Below, piece by piece: positions 17,823 through 26,270 of a stretch of 64,000 bases of DNA. The number at the start of each line of letters is the position of its first letter. The first letter of the stretch is position 1. The position numbers and the translations under genes are program-made. The stretch comes from Paenibacillus artemisiicola (GTDB lineage Bacteria > Bacillota > Bacilli > Paenibacillales > Paenibacillaceae), in NCBI RefSeq assembly GCF_017652985.1, contig NZ_JAGGDJ010000009.1:1-64000 (forward strand), written 5' to 3'. Below the pieces are notes generated by a model. It saw only the letters and a list, made by a program, of their open reading frames with translations. It did not search any database and was not told the DNA's origin.

Positions 17823-18902
17823 TTAGCGCCCGCAGGCGATCAGCGCTTGCGCGATCATCTTGAACAGCTCGAGGTCCTGCTTGTAATCCTCCGGCGTCGT
17901 CTTCGGAGCCGCTCCGTTCGCGACGACGTCGTAGAACGTCTCGAGCTCGACCGTGTACGGATCCTTCAGCGTCGGACGCTTGACGTACTCATGGTACGCC
18001 TCGCCGATCGTTTCCTTCACTTCCAGCGTCGTCGGCAGGTGGCGGATGTACGGCGTGTCGTACTTCACGGTCAGCTGCTTGCATTTGCCGAACACCTCGA
18101 TCGACGCGTCGAACCGGCATTGCTCGTCGACGCCCGTCTCGAAGGTCGCGTAGTACCCGTCGAATTCGAGCGTGGCCGCGATATAGCCGCCGCCGTTCCA
18201 CTGCGTCGCCGACACGACGCGCTTCGGCATGCCGAGCAGCTCGCGCATCGCCGACAGATCGTGGCTGTTCAGCCCCGCGAGCAGTCCGTACGCGTTATAG
18301 ACGTCCTGCGGCACGTCCCCGATCGCGTCCCGGATCATCGCGGCGCGGCGCGTCCAACGTTCTTCCATCTTGTCCTGCGGAATATCGGAGAAGCGGTACA
18401 CGCGGCTCGATTGGTCGATGATCTTCCGGTTCGGGCCGATGATGTCGCGGATTTTGGCGTATTGAATCGGGCCGAGCGTCTTGATTTCCTCCAACGCTTC
18501 CGTAAACGCCGGCGCGTAGCGGCGCATGTAGCCGACCATCACCTGCACGCCCGCCTCGTCGCGCGCCCGGATCATCGCGTCGGCGTCGGCCGCGTTCAAG
18601 GTCATCGGTTTCTCGATCAGGACGTGCTTGCCGTTCTTCAGGGCCTGGATGGCGGAGTCGGCATGGTATTCGTCGCTGTTCAGCACGAACACGGCGTCGA
18701 GATCGGCTTGCGCCGCGAGCGCCGCATAATCCGTATACAGGTTCGCCACGCGGTGCTTCTCGCCGAGCGCCGCCAGCAGCGACGGGGAAATATCGCACAG
18801 CGCCGCGATCTCGTACCGGTCCGCCAATTGTTCCAAAATAGGCAAATGCGTGATTTGGGCGACTTCTCCGAGTCCGATCAAGCCGACTTTCAATCTTCTC
18901 AT
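17823..18902 (-). CDS. Gfo/Idh/MocA family oxidoreductase, copy 2 (cluster A)
   Basis: NAD(P)-dependent dehydrogenase of 359 residues. It shows LKVGLIGLGEVAQITHLPIL at the start, HVLIEKPMTLNAADADAM (EKP) and VGYMRRYAPAF. It closely resembles the protein at 8101-9219 along its whole length, and both lack the common C-terminal DGLRALE helix. The start at 18902 follows AAAGGAG. It sits 21 bases downstream of the zinc alcohol dehydrogenase gene, so the two probably act in sequence on a sugar or polyol: one makes a keto group and the other isomerises or reduces it. Confidence 0.9.
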   Translation of the reverse strand: MRRLKVGLIGLGEVAQITHLPILEQLADRYEIAALCDISPSLLAALGEKHRVANLYTDYAALAAQADLDAVFVLNSDEYHADSAIQALKNGKHVLIEKPMTLNAADADAMIRARDEAGVQVMVGYMRRYAPAFTEALEEIKTLGPIQYAKIRDIIGPNRKIIDQSSRVYRFSDIPQDKMEERWTRRAAMIRDAIGDVPQDVYNAYGLLAGLNSHDLSAMRELLGMPKRVVSATQWNGGGYIAATLEFDGYYATFETGVDEQCRFDASIEVFGKCKQLTVKYDTPYIRHLPTTLEVKETIGEAYHEYVKRPTLKDPYTVELETFYDVVANGAAPKTTPEDYKQDLELFKMIAQALIACGR

Positions 18903-18923
18903 GGTCGAGTTCTCCTTTGGCGG

Positions 18924-19874
18924 TTAGAATGTGACGACGGCCTTCAGGAAGCCGTCCGGTTTGCTTGCGGCCGTCCGGAACGCGGCGTTGATGTCCTTCA
19001 GTTCGAAATAATGGCTGAGCAGCGGCGCCACGGTCAGCTGGCTGGCTTCCAGCAGCTTGATGCCGGTCCGGATGCCCTTCAAATACGCCTGCGGGTCCCG
19101 CTCGTGCGCGTTCACGACGTCGAGTCCCTTCCAATTCCAAGCCTGCACGTCGATCGTGCGCTTGCCGCCCTGATGGTAGCCGAAAATAATGAGGCGGCCG
19201 CGGATGCGCGCCGCGTCGGTCGCCGCGTCGAGCGCCCCCTGCTTGCCGGTCGCTTCGATGACGACGTCCGCCCCTTCGCCTCCCGTCAGCTCCAGGATGC
19301 GGCGCGCGGCGTCTTCCTTCGACGCGTCGACGACGACGTCCGCGCCGAGCGCGCGGGCCAGCGCCAGCGATTCCGGCCGGGCGTCGACGGCGATGATGCG
19401 GGACGCGCCCTTCAGACGGGCGCCCTGCAGAATCAGGCCGCCCATGAAGCCGACGCCGATCAGCGCGACCGTGTCGCCGACCTCGATGCCGGAGCGCGCC
19501 GCGCCGTTCATCGCGCAGCCGATCGGCTCGCCGAGCGCCCAGTCGAAGGGCGTGCCCGCGTCCAGCCTGACCGCCCACGCCTCCGGCACGGCCACGTATT
19601 CGGCGTAGCCGCCCCGGTCGGTAAAGATCGTCACCCGGTCGCCGACCGCGAACCGGCTGGCTCCTTCTCCGAGCTCGGCGACGACGCCGCTGACCTCATG
19701 GCCGAAGAAGATCGGCTCCTCCGTCTTGAACGCCGGGTCGGCCCACATGCCGAGCTCCGACGAGCACAATCCGCATGCTTTCACTTCGACCAGCACTTCG
19801 CCGGGCTCCGGCGCCGGCCGGTCGATGTCCAGGACCCGCACGTCTCCGGGCCCGTATATGGCGGCAGCTTTCAT
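18924..19874 (-). CDS. Zinc-dependent alcohol (polyol) dehydrogenase, MDR family
   Basis: Medium-chain dehydrogenase of 316 residues. It opens MKAAAIYGPGDVRVLDIDRP. The first zinc-site cysteine is in ACGLCSSELG, the GHE motif in IFFGHEVSGVV and the NAD(P) loop in VALIGVGFMGGLILQGAR. It is about 25 residues shorter than usual, because the structural-zinc lobe (four Cys) is missing. The start at 19874 has GGAGG eight bases upstream; an ATG two codons earlier is too close. It belongs to cluster A, 20 bases after the second permease. Relatives include sorbitol and threonine dehydrogenases. Confidence 0.88.
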   Translation of the reverse strand: MKAAAIYGPGDVRVLDIDRPAPEPGEVLVEVKACGLCSSELGMWADPAFKTEEPIFFGHEVSGVVAELGEGASRFAVGDRVTIFTDRGGYAEYVAVPEAWAVRLDAGTPFDWALGEPIGCAMNGAARSGIEVGDTVALIGVGFMGGLILQGARLKGASRIIAVDARPESLALARALGADVVVDASKEDAARRILELTGGEGADVVIEATGKQGALDAATDAARIRGRLIIFGYHQGGKRTIDVQAWNWKGLDVVNAHERDPQAYLKGIRTGIKLLEASQLTVAPLLSHYFELKDINAAFRTAASKPDGFLKAVVTF

Positions 19875-19894
19875 GGTCATCCCCTCCTTTGCCT

Positions 19895-20731
19895 TTAGCC
19901 TTTGATGCCGAGGCTCGCGATGCCGCCGATCAGGTTCTTCTGCGCCACGTAGTAGATCACGAGCAGCGGGATGAGTATGACCGTGGACGCGGCCATCAGC
20001 AGGTTCCATTCGGTCGACCGGGACGAGACGAAGTTGGCGAGCCCGATGGCCAGCGTGAACTTCTCCGGCGAGTTCAGGTAGATGAGCGGCGACAGGAAAT
20101 CGTTGTAGACGCCGGTGAACGTGTAGACGACGATGATGGTCAGCGACGGCCGCAGGATCGGGACAAGCACCCGCCACAGGATCTGCAGCTCGTTCGCGCC
20201 GTCGATTTTGGCCGCCTCGTCGAGATCCTTCGGGATGGTCAGCAGAAACTGCCGCATCAGGAACACGTAGAACGCGTTGCCGAAGAAGGCCGGCACGACC
20301 AGCGGCAGGTACGTATCGATCCAGTTCAGCTTGCTGTAGAACAGGAACGTCGGGATCATCGTCACCTGCTCGGGAATGAGCATCGTCGCCAGCATGAGGA
20401 AGAACAGCGCGTCGCGGCCGCGGAACCGGAACCGGGAGAAGCCGTAGGCGATGAGCGTGCAGGAGATGACCTGGCCCGCGATCGTCAGCGCCTCGAGCGT
20501 CAGCGTGTTCGCGACGTAGGTGCCGAACGGCGCCAGCGTGAACGCGTCCTGGTAGTTGTGCCAGAGCGGCGGCGACGGAATCCAGCGGGGCGGAAATTCC
20601 CACATGCCCGCCTTCGTCTTCAGCGAGGTGGAGATCATCCACAGGAACGGCACGAGGCACGCGGCCGACAAGGCCGCCAGCACGAGATGCGAGACGGTCG
20701 ATCCCGCCAATTTGCGAATGCGGTAGGTCAT
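19895..20731 (-). CDS. Carbohydrate ABC transporter permease (MalG type), cluster A
   Basis: A 278-residue inner-membrane permease with six predicted membrane segments. The EAA loop that docks the ATPase reads LDEAAKIDGANELQILWRVL. The N-terminus has the usual single leader segment (LVLAALSAACLVPFLWMIST). The start at 20731 shares ATGA with the upstream permease stop. No ABC ATPase gene is in the cluster, so an MsmX/MsmK-type ATPase elsewhere is assumed. Confidence 0.93.
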   Translation of the reverse strand: MTYRIRKLAGSTVSHLVLAALSAACLVPFLWMISTSLKTKAGMWEFPPRWIPSPPLWHNYQDAFTLAPFGTYVANTLTLEALTIAGQVISCTLIAYGFSRFRFRGRDALFFLMLATMLIPEQVTMIPTFLFYSKLNWIDTYLPLVVPAFFGNAFYVFLMRQFLLTIPKDLDEAAKIDGANELQILWRVLVPILRPSLTIIVVYTFTGVYNDFLSPLIYLNSPEKFTLAIGLANFVSSRSTEWNLLMAASTVILIPLLVIYYVAQKNLIGGIASLGIKG

Positions 20732-21672
20732 GCCGGTTTCCCCTTTCCGCTGCCGTCGTCGGCGTCGTAGAACACCCAGCGGCTCTGGGATTTGTACACG
20801 ATGATCGCGAGCACGAACGAGATGAGGCCCCCGACCCAGGCCATCGCGGCGGCGTAGCCCATGTCGAACGTCTTGAACGCCTTCTGGTACAGGTACAGCA
20901 TGTAGAACAGCCCTTCGTTGTTCGGGCCGCCGCCGCTCGCGCTGCCGGCACGGCCGTTCATGATGAACGCGGACGTGAACACCTGGAACGAGCCGATGAT
21001 GCCCATGAGCAGCTGGAAGAACAGCGTCGGCGTGAGCAGGGGCAGCGTGATCCTGGAGAAGCGCTGCAGCACGCGCGCGCCGTCGATCTTGGCCGCTTCG
21101 TACAGATGGCCCGGAATGTTCTGCAGCCCGCCGAGGAAGATGATGGCGCCGCCGCCGATGCCCCAAAGGCTCATGATGACGTACGTCGTCAAAATCCAGT
21201 TCGGATCCTCCAGCCACTTCGGCCCGTGAATGCCGACGAGCGACAGGAAGTAGTTCAGCAAGCCGTAATCGCTGTTGAAAATCCATTTCCACACCATGGC
21301 GATCGCGACGCCCGAGATGACGGAGGGCAGGTAGAACAGCGTGCGGTACGCGTTGATGCCCCGGATGTTCAGGTTCAGCAGCAGCGACAGCGCGAGCCCG
21401 AAGACGAGCCCGAGCGGAATCGCGAACGAGCTGTAGACGAGCGTTACGCGCATCGACTTGTAGAACAGCTTGTCGCGGAACAGATGGTTGAAGTTGTCCC
21501 AGCCGACCCAGGACGGCGACTGGTAGATGTCCCATTTCATGAAGCTGATGAGCAGCGACGCGACGATCGGAAACGCCGCGAACGCCGCGAACCCGATCAG
21601 CCAGGGCGAGATGAACGCATAACCGAGCCGTTCTTCCCTGCGTTCGGCCCTGCTCAAAATCGTTTTGGCCAT
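20728..21672 (-). CDS. Sugar ABC transporter permease (MalF/UgpA type), cluster A
   Basis: A 314-residue permease with six membrane segments. It starts with a short basic cytoplasmic tail, then YAFISPWLIGFAAFAAFPIV. The EAA loop reads LYEAAKIDGARVLQRFSRITL. It is translationally coupled to the MalG-type partner through a four-base overlap. A LacI-type operator-like site lies just before it at 21701-21714, so an internal control point between the PhyH gene and the permeases is possible. Confidence 0.93.
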   Translation of the reverse strand: MAKTILSRAERREERLGYAFISPWLIGFAAFAAFPIVASLLISFMKWDIYQSPSWVGWDNFNHLFRDKLFYKSMRVTLVYSSFAIPLGLVFGLALSLLLNLNIRGINAYRTLFYLPSVISGVAIAMVWKWIFNSDYGLLNYFLSLVGIHGPKWLEDPNWILTTYVIMSLWGIGGGAIIFLGGLQNIPGHLYEAAKIDGARVLQRFSRITLPLLTPTLFFQLLMGIIGSFQVFTSAFIMNGRAGSASGGGPNNEGLFYMLYLYQKAFKTFDMGYAAAMAWVGGLISFVLAIIVYKSQSRWVFYDADDGSGKGKPA

Positions 21673-21700
21673 GACCGGTCCCCCGTTCCTTCAGAGTTTG

Positions 21701-21714
21701 TCAAAACGTTTGCG
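21701..21714. promoter_or_regulatory. LacI-type operator-like site before the cluster A permeases
   Basis: TCAAAACGTTTGCG shows the AACGTT core dyad. It lies in the 107-base gap between the PhyH stop and the permease start, 29 bases before the start codon. Confidence 0.5.
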
Positions 21715-21779
21715 CAAGCGGACGCGCCGAAGGGAAGGACGCGCCGTCCTTCCGCCGCCCTCGCGGGCGCGATCCCCTG

Positions 21780-22511
21780 TTAGGCGTTCACGTACGCATT
21801 GCCGGCGCGGTCCCGCCCTCGCGCCAGGAAGATCTGCCAGTTCTCGTTCTTCTCCGGCACGACCTTCGTGTCGGCCGAGAGGAACCGCATCGTGTAGCCG
21901 CAGCGCCGGTACGGGCTCGCATTGGCCGTCGCGCCGTGGATGATGCGGGAATCGTGCAGCGAGCATTCGCCCGGCTCGAGCTCGAAGTAGACGGCCCGCG
22001 ATTCGTCGATGTTCTTGATCGTCGCGTGGAACGTGTTCACCGCCATGTCGACGGATTCGTACTCGGAGAAGCCGTTATGGTGCGTGCCCGGAAGAACCCG
22101 CATGCAGCCGTTCTCCTTGGTGCTGCGGTCGATGGCGAGCCAGACGGTGACGATGTTGTCGTACTTGTCGAAGCGGCCGTTCCAGTAGGCGGAATCCTCG
22201 TGCCACGGCGTCTGGCGGCCCTTGTACGGGTCTTTGCAGATGAAGTGGCTGGACCATAGGATGATGTCCGGGCCGATCAGCGGCTCGACCAGGTCGAGCA
22301 CCTCGTCCGCCAGCAGGAATTCCAGCAGGCGCGGATCGCGGAAATGCGGCGTGTCGAGCTCGTCGGACAGCTTGTCGCCTTTCTCCGCCAGCTGCTCCTC
22401 GAAGATCGAAGCCAGCTTCGCCAGCTTCTCCGCGCCGAACACCGGCCGTTTGTACAGGTGATACCCTTGTTCGCGATAAAACGCGACGTCCTCCGCCGTT
22501 AAGTGGGCCAT
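21780..22511 (-). CDS. Phytanoyl-CoA dioxygenase (PhyH) family protein, copy 2 (cluster A)
   Basis: Fe(II)/2-oxoglutarate oxygenase of 243 residues. The iron ligands are in TPWHEDSAYWNG (HxD) and CSLHDSRIIHGA (distal His); the 2-oxoglutarate arginine is likely in the YRRCGYTMRFL stretch. It starts at 22511 (MAHLTAEDVAFYREQGYHLY) after GGGGAGAGGG. It lies between the AraC regulator and the permeases of a sugar cluster. This placing suggests that it oxidises the imported compound or its aglycone. It is not closely similar to the other two PhyH proteins outside the motifs. Confidence 0.88.
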   Translation of the reverse strand: MAHLTAEDVAFYREQGYHLYKRPVFGAEKLAKLASIFEEQLAEKGDKLSDELDTPHFRDPRLLEFLLADEVLDLVEPLIGPDIILWSSHFICKDPYKGRQTPWHEDSAYWNGRFDKYDNIVTVWLAIDRSTKENGCMRVLPGTHHNGFSEYESVDMAVNTFHATIKNIDESRAVYFELEPGECSLHDSRIIHGATANASPYRRCGYTMRFLSADTKVVPEKNENWQIFLARGRDRAGNAYVNA

Positions 22512-22535
22512 TGCGTTCCCTCTCCCCTCATGTGT

Positions 22536-22563
22536 TTGAAAGCGGTTGTAAAATCGTTTTGAC
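22536..22563. promoter_or_regulatory. Two adjacent LacI-type operator-like sites before PhyH copy 2
   Basis: TTGAAAGCGGTTGTAA (22536-22551) and GTAAAATCGTTTTGAC (22548-22563) overlap slightly. They fill the 60-base gap between the AraC gene stop and the PhyH start. Two sites in tandem suggest real control here. Confidence 0.5.
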
Positions 22564-22571
22564 GGCTTGGC

Positions 22572-23471
22572 CTAGACGGTACGGATGTTGGTTCTATGCG
22601 GATACGCCTGCTTCGAGGACGGGATCGCCTCTTTGCGGTTGCGCTTGCGGTATTTCGCCGGCGTGCAGTCGAAGCGCTCCTTGAACAGGTGATAGAAATG
22701 GCTTAAATTCTCGTAGCCCGCCTCCATGCACACCGAGACGATCGCCTCGTCGGTTTGCGCGAGCAGATTGGCCGCGTATTGCAGCCGAATGTCATGGATC
22801 CACTCCGTCGGCGTTTTGCCGAAGCGCTTCTTGATCACGCGGGTCAGATGCTCCGGGCTCTTGCCCGAAAGCTCGTAGAGCCGCGGCAGCCCTTCGGCGA
22901 AGTTCTCCTTCACGCGCATCTCGTTCGCGAGGTCGACCAGCCATTCGGGCACGGCGGCGGACGGCGCGGCGTCCGGCCGGCCGGAGAAGCAGCTCATGAA
23001 GATATCCGCGGTGAGCACGCGGATCTCCGCGCGGATCTGCCGCTTCCGCATGCCCGGCAGTACCGTGATCTCGTGGAGCTTATCCTTGATAAGCTCCGTC
23101 TGGTACGCGCCGACCTGCCTGACCGGCGGCATCGGATCGCCGAGCAGCCGCTCCGCTTCCACGCCGTCGCCCACGTACGCGAACATCGCCTCGGCCATGC
23201 GTGAGGAGAACGCGAGGTTCAGCAGCTCGACCGGCCGGTTGCCGTCCCCGGCGTAGCAATGCGCGTCCGACGGCCGGATGAAGCACAGCGTCCCCGCTTC
23301 GAGCAGCTCCTTCCGGCCGTTGATCAGATGCAGCACGGAGCCCTTCGTGATGAGGAAGATTTCGTAGAAATCGTGGTCGTGCATGGCCGTGATCGATTTG
23401 ATCGATTTGTGATAGGCGTAATGAATTTCGGTTTCCTTATCCAGAAGGTCGTTCTCCAGCAGCTTCTCCAC
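22572..23471 (-). CDS. AraC-family transcriptional regulator (cluster A)
   Basis: A 299-residue regulator. Residues about 10-140 form a cupin-like sensing domain (MHDHDFYEIFLITKGSVLHL, GTLCFIRPSDAHCYAGDG). The C-terminal 100 residues carry two HTH motifs, ending in the family signature VCMEAGYENLSHFYHLFKER and TPAKYRKRN. The start is a GTG at 23471 with only a weak GGGGA before it. It is embedded between the substrate-binding protein and PhyH genes, so it is likely the local activator of cluster A, alongside the LacI repressor at its far end. Confidence 0.88.
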   Translation of the reverse strand: MEKLLENDLLDKETEIHYAYHKSIKSITAMHDHDFYEIFLITKGSVLHLINGRKELLEAGTLCFIRPSDAHCYAGDGNRPVELLNLAFSSRMAEAMFAYVGDGVEAERLLGDPMPPVRQVGAYQTELIKDKLHEITVLPGMRKRQIRAEIRVLTADIFMSCFSGRPDAAPSAAVPEWLVDLANEMRVKENFAEGLPRLYELSGKSPEHLTRVIKKRFGKTPTEWIHDIRLQYAANLLAQTDEAIVSVCMEAGYENLSHFYHLFKERFDCTPAKYRKRNRKEAIPSSKQAYPHRTNIRTV

Positions 23472-23534
23472 GCGATCACATCCCCGGTTCGTGTAAGAAA
23501 CCGTCCTGGCGCCGGCTTCCGGGCGCCGAGGGCG

Positions 23535-23550
23535 GCGAAAACGTTACGAC
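23535..23550. promoter_or_regulatory. LacI-type operator-like site before the AraC gene
   Basis: GCGAAAACGTTACGAC lies in the 93-base gap between the substrate-binding protein stop and the AraC start. Confidence 0.4.
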
Positions 23551-23564
23551 AAGCTTGGCGGAGC

Positions 23565-24950
23565 TTACTGCCCGGCGAGCAGCTCGTCGATTTTGGCCTG
23601 CATCTCGTCCGCCGTTTTCGGCAGCACCTCCGCCGGATCCTTGTAAGATTTGCCGTCCACCGGGTTGACGACGTCCGTGTACGCCTGGCTGAACATCGAC
23701 GCGACTTCGTTCCAGGTCCGGTTGCGGTCGTAGGACGGCGCCTTGGTCGGCAGCTTCGCCTGCTCGAGGAACACCTTGAGCAGTTCGTCCTGCTCCAAGC
23801 CCTTCTCCTCCCAGACGCTCGGCATCGGCGGCCCCCACATGAACCGGGTGTCGATCGCCTGCTTGCCGACCTCCGGGCTCGACAAGTACTTCATGAACGC
23901 CCAGGTCGCGTCTTTCTTCTCGCTCTTGTTGTTCATGTACCAGCTGACCTCTTCGGTCCAAGCGAAATTGCCCGTGCTTCCCTCTTCCTTCGGAAAGCCG
24001 ACGGCGCCGGCCTTGAAGCTCGCCTTCTTGATGTCGTTGTAGCCCCACAGGAAGCCGAGCGACATGCCGATCTTGCCGGCGGAGAACGGCCCTTGGTCGC
24101 CCGCGGTCTGCATGACCGACGACGGCGCGCTCACCCCTTCCTTGGACAGCGTCTGCGCGTATTGGAACAGCTTGATCATCTGCGGGGAATCGACGAAGCC
24201 CTTGACCTTCTTCCCGTCGTCGCTCGCGACGTCGCTGCCCATGTTCCAGATGATCGGATTGCCGGTAATGGCGTTGAAATCGCTCGCGAACAGGTCGGTG
24301 CCGTAGATGCCCTCGTCCGCGTGCGTGATTTTTTTGGCCGCGTCGCGGAAATCGTCGAGCGTCCAATCCGGCGTCGGGTACGGCACGCCGTATTTGTCGA
24401 ACAGGTCCTTGTTGTAGTAGATGACCGCGTTGGACATGTCCCGGGGCAGCCCGTAATAATGGCCGTCCGTCCCCTTCAGGCGGAGCGCCGTCGCGGGCTG
24501 GAAATACTTGTTCATGTCGTAGTCGTCGCGGGCGATGAATTCGTCGAGCGGCGCGATGTAGCCGCGTTCGAATTCGTCCGGGGAGTACCAGCCGCCCCAC
24601 ATGTCGGGCCCCTTGCCCGCCGCGAACGCCGCGTTCAGCTTCTCGAAGAAGCCGTCCTCCGGAATGTTCGCCATTTTGACCTTGATGTCCGGGTGCGCCT
24701 GCTCGAACTGCTTGATCAGCGTCACGTAGAAGTCCTGCGTGCCCGTGCCGTCGAGCTGCCAGAAGTCGATCGTCGTCGTCTTGCCCGACGGCTTGTTCCC
24801 GCTCCCCGCGTCCGCGGCGTTGGAGCCGCCGGCATCGTTCGCGCCGTTCGTGCCATTGGAATCGCCGGCGCCGTTCGAACCGCCGGAGCAGCCGGCGAGG
24901 ACGCCAGCGGCCAGCGCGACCGCGAGAGTGAGGCCTGCCCGTTTTCTCAT
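23565..24950 (-). CDS. Sugar ABC transporter substrate-binding lipoprotein (cluster A)
   Basis: A 461-residue extracytoplasmic binding protein (SBP type 1). The signal sequence ends in the lipobox AAGVLAGC (Cys21), followed by a Gly/Ser/Asn-rich spacer of about 40 residues. The mature fold starts TTTIDFWQLDGTGTQDFYV. Typical features are YYNKDLFDKYGVPYPTPDWT, AGKIGMSLGFLWGYND and TWAFMKYLSSPEVGKQ. The start at 24950 follows GGGAGG; an upstream ATG at 25022 is ignored. It is the first gene of cluster A, behind a promoter with two operator-like sites (25003-25056). Confidence 0.93.
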   Translation of the reverse strand: MRKRAGLTLAVALAAGVLAGCSGGSNGAGDSNGTNGANDAGGSNAADAGSGNKPSGKTTTIDFWQLDGTGTQDFYVTLIKQFEQAHPDIKVKMANIPEDGFFEKLNAAFAAGKGPDMWGGWYSPDEFERGYIAPLDEFIARDDYDMNKYFQPATALRLKGTDGHYYGLPRDMSNAVIYYNKDLFDKYGVPYPTPDWTLDDFRDAAKKITHADEGIYGTDLFASDFNAITGNPIIWNMGSDVASDDGKKVKGFVDSPQMIKLFQYAQTLSKEGVSAPSSVMQTAGDQGPFSAGKIGMSLGFLWGYNDIKKASFKAGAVGFPKEEGSTGNFAWTEEVSWYMNNKSEKKDATWAFMKYLSSPEVGKQAIDTRFMWGPPMPSVWEEKGLEQDELLKVFLEQAKLPTKAPSYDRNRTWNEVASMFSQAYTDVVNPVDGKSYKDPAEVLPKTADEMQAKIDELLAGQ

Positions 24951-25002
24951 AATGAATCCTCCCTTTTCTGTAGCAAGGTATCCCGATTCAAGAATTGACA
25001 AG

Positions 25003-25022
25003 TTGCGAAAACGTTTCGACAA
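25003..25022. promoter_or_regulatory. Operator-like dyad in the cluster A leader
   Basis: A GTTG...CAAC dyad encloses CGAAAACGTTTCG, a strong LacI-family operator shape. It lies in the 5-prime leader of the substrate-binding protein gene, downstream of the predicted promoter. Confidence 0.6.
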
Positions 25023-25039
25023 CGCGCGGGCGGCTGCCG

Positions 25040-25067
25040 TTAAAGCGTTTTCATGATCCTAATTATA
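25040..25067 (-). promoter_or_regulatory. Predicted promoter region of cluster A with overlapping operator
   Basis: On the minus strand a perfect -10 TATAAT lies at 25062-25067. No good -35 is found 16-18 bases upstream, which fits a promoter needing an activator such as the AraC protein. Directly downstream, over the expected transcription start, is a cre/LacI-like TGAAAACGCTTTAA. Confidence 0.5.
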
Positions 25068-25114
25068 GCGGAACGCCCGGTGAAATCTTGTACTATATTG
25101 ATCTTCGTCTTTAA

Positions 25115-25152
25115 AAACGAAAAAACGTTCGCGGGCGCGAACGTTTCGTTTT
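25115..25152 (-). terminator. Terminator between the NmrA-type gene and cluster A
   Basis: ACGTTCGCG and CGCGAACGT pair around two bases, with further AAACGA/TCGTTT pairing outside. The minus-strand tail is TTTTTTCGTTTTT. It lies about 180 bases after the stop of the oxidoreductase gene at 25335 and insulates the cluster A promoter. Confidence 0.75.
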
Positions 25153-25334
25153 GTCTGGCGAACATAGGCGTGCTTGCCGCCTGGATAGGCGGGCGGCGCG
25201 GCGGATTCAAGCTTGCTAGTTGAAGCTCCGCCGCTGCGAGGGGCTTCGTTCCGTTCGCCGCGGAGCCGCCGATCCCAGCTCAAGCTCCGGATGCGCAAGC
25301 GGCGCCGCCGGTTCTCGGGAACGCCGGCGCTGCC

Positions 25335-26201
25335 TTAGGCGTTCAGTTCGCCGATCAATCGGCGCAGCGCTTGATCGATCGGCGTGACCGGCCGGCCGAG
25401 CACCTTCTCGAAGTCGCTGTCCGCGATCTCCAGCAGTCCTTCCCGGATGCCCCGCTGGATCTCGACGAGAATCGGCACGACGAAGTCCGGCACGCCGGCG
25501 TCCCGCATCGCGGCGCCGTAGGCGGCATCGTCGACGTGCGCGACGGGCACGTCCTTGCCCAAGGCCGCGCCGACGGCGGACGCCAGCTCATCCTGGGTCA
25601 GGAGCGGGCCGGATAATTCGTAGATCGCGTTCTCGTGCCCTTCGCCCGTCAAGACGGCCGCCGCCGCTTCGGCGTAATCCTGCCGCGCCGCCCACCCGGT
25701 CTTGCCGGAACCCGCGGCCGTCAGCCACGGCACGCCCGCCATCGCGGCTCGAATGCTGCCGAGTTCGTTCTCGAGGTACCAGTTGTTGCGAAGGATCGCG
25801 TACGGAATGCCGGTCGCGAGAATTGCCTTCTCCGCCGCTTGATGAGGCGGCGCGAGGAAGAGCGCGCTGTCGCGCGCGTTCGCCAGGCTGGTATAGGCGA
25901 TGAACTTCACGCCCGCGCGGGCGGCCGCTTCGACCGCGTTCATATGCTGGCGGATCCGCGTTTCGTTGTCCCCGTCGGCGGAAATGATCAGGATGCGGTC
26001 GATGCCCGCGAACGCCGCGTCCAGCGTCTCCGGACGGTCGAAATCGCCCTGCCGGACGTCGACGCCGCGCGCGCGGAGTCCTTCCGCCTTCTCCGGATTC
26101 CGCACGCTGACGGCCACGTTCGCCGCCGGAACGGTTTGAAGCAGCGTCTCCACGACTTTCGCGCCCAGCATGCCGGCGGCGCCGGTAACCAATAGTTTCA
26201 T
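25335..26201 (-). CDS. NmrA/QorB-like NAD(P)H-binding oxidoreductase
   Basis: Atypical short-chain dehydrogenase of 288 residues. The nucleotide loop is KLLVTGAAGMLGAKVVETLL. The rest (VKFIAYTSLANARDSALFLAP, YAILRNNWYLENELGSIRAA) follows QorB (YtfG) NAD(P)H:quinone oxidoreductases. The start at 26201 follows GGAGGG; an ATG at 26258 lies inside the promoter and is rejected. Its promoter is near consensus and is covered by a perfect inverted repeat (26248-26270). In QorB systems the repressor is an HxlR-type protein, but no such gene is in the window. Confidence 0.85.
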   Translation of the reverse strand: MKLLVTGAAGMLGAKVVETLLQTVPAANVAVSVRNPEKAEGLRARGVDVRQGDFDRPETLDAAFAGIDRILIISADGDNETRIRQHMNAVEAAARAGVKFIAYTSLANARDSALFLAPPHQAAEKAILATGIPYAILRNNWYLENELGSIRAAMAGVPWLTAAGSGKTGWAARQDYAEAAAAVLTGEGHENAIYELSGPLLTQDELASAVGAALGKDVPVAHVDDAAYGAAMRDAGVPDFVVPILVEIQRGIREGLLEIADSDFEKVLGRPVTPIDQALRRLIGELNA

Positions 26202-26247
26202 CGATGATACCCTCCAAACGAATGATTTGACCTTATGTAGGCCGCTC

Positions 26248-26270
26248 GTTGTAACCATTATAGTTACAAC
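26248..26270. promoter_or_regulatory. Perfect inverted repeat over a -10 box (operator)
   Basis: GTTGTAAC, seven bases, GTTACAAC: eight-base perfect arms. On the minus strand the spacer supplies the TATAAT box, so a bound dimer would block the promoter of the NmrA/QorB-like gene. Confidence 0.75.

Larger units (their letters stand above)
24951..25334. other. 384-base gap between cluster A and the NmrA-type gene
   Basis: It holds the cluster A promoter and operators (25003-25067) and a strong hairpin (25115-25152). The remaining 180 bases, 25153-25334, show no convincing gene or signal. Confidence 0.6.

Noticed and set aside
13184-17863. Plus-strand open frame of 1559 codons
   Set aside because: It is the antisense of the cluster A hydrolases and repressor. 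It has no RBS, its composition is Arg/Val/His-rich, and stops are missing only because of high GC at third positions.
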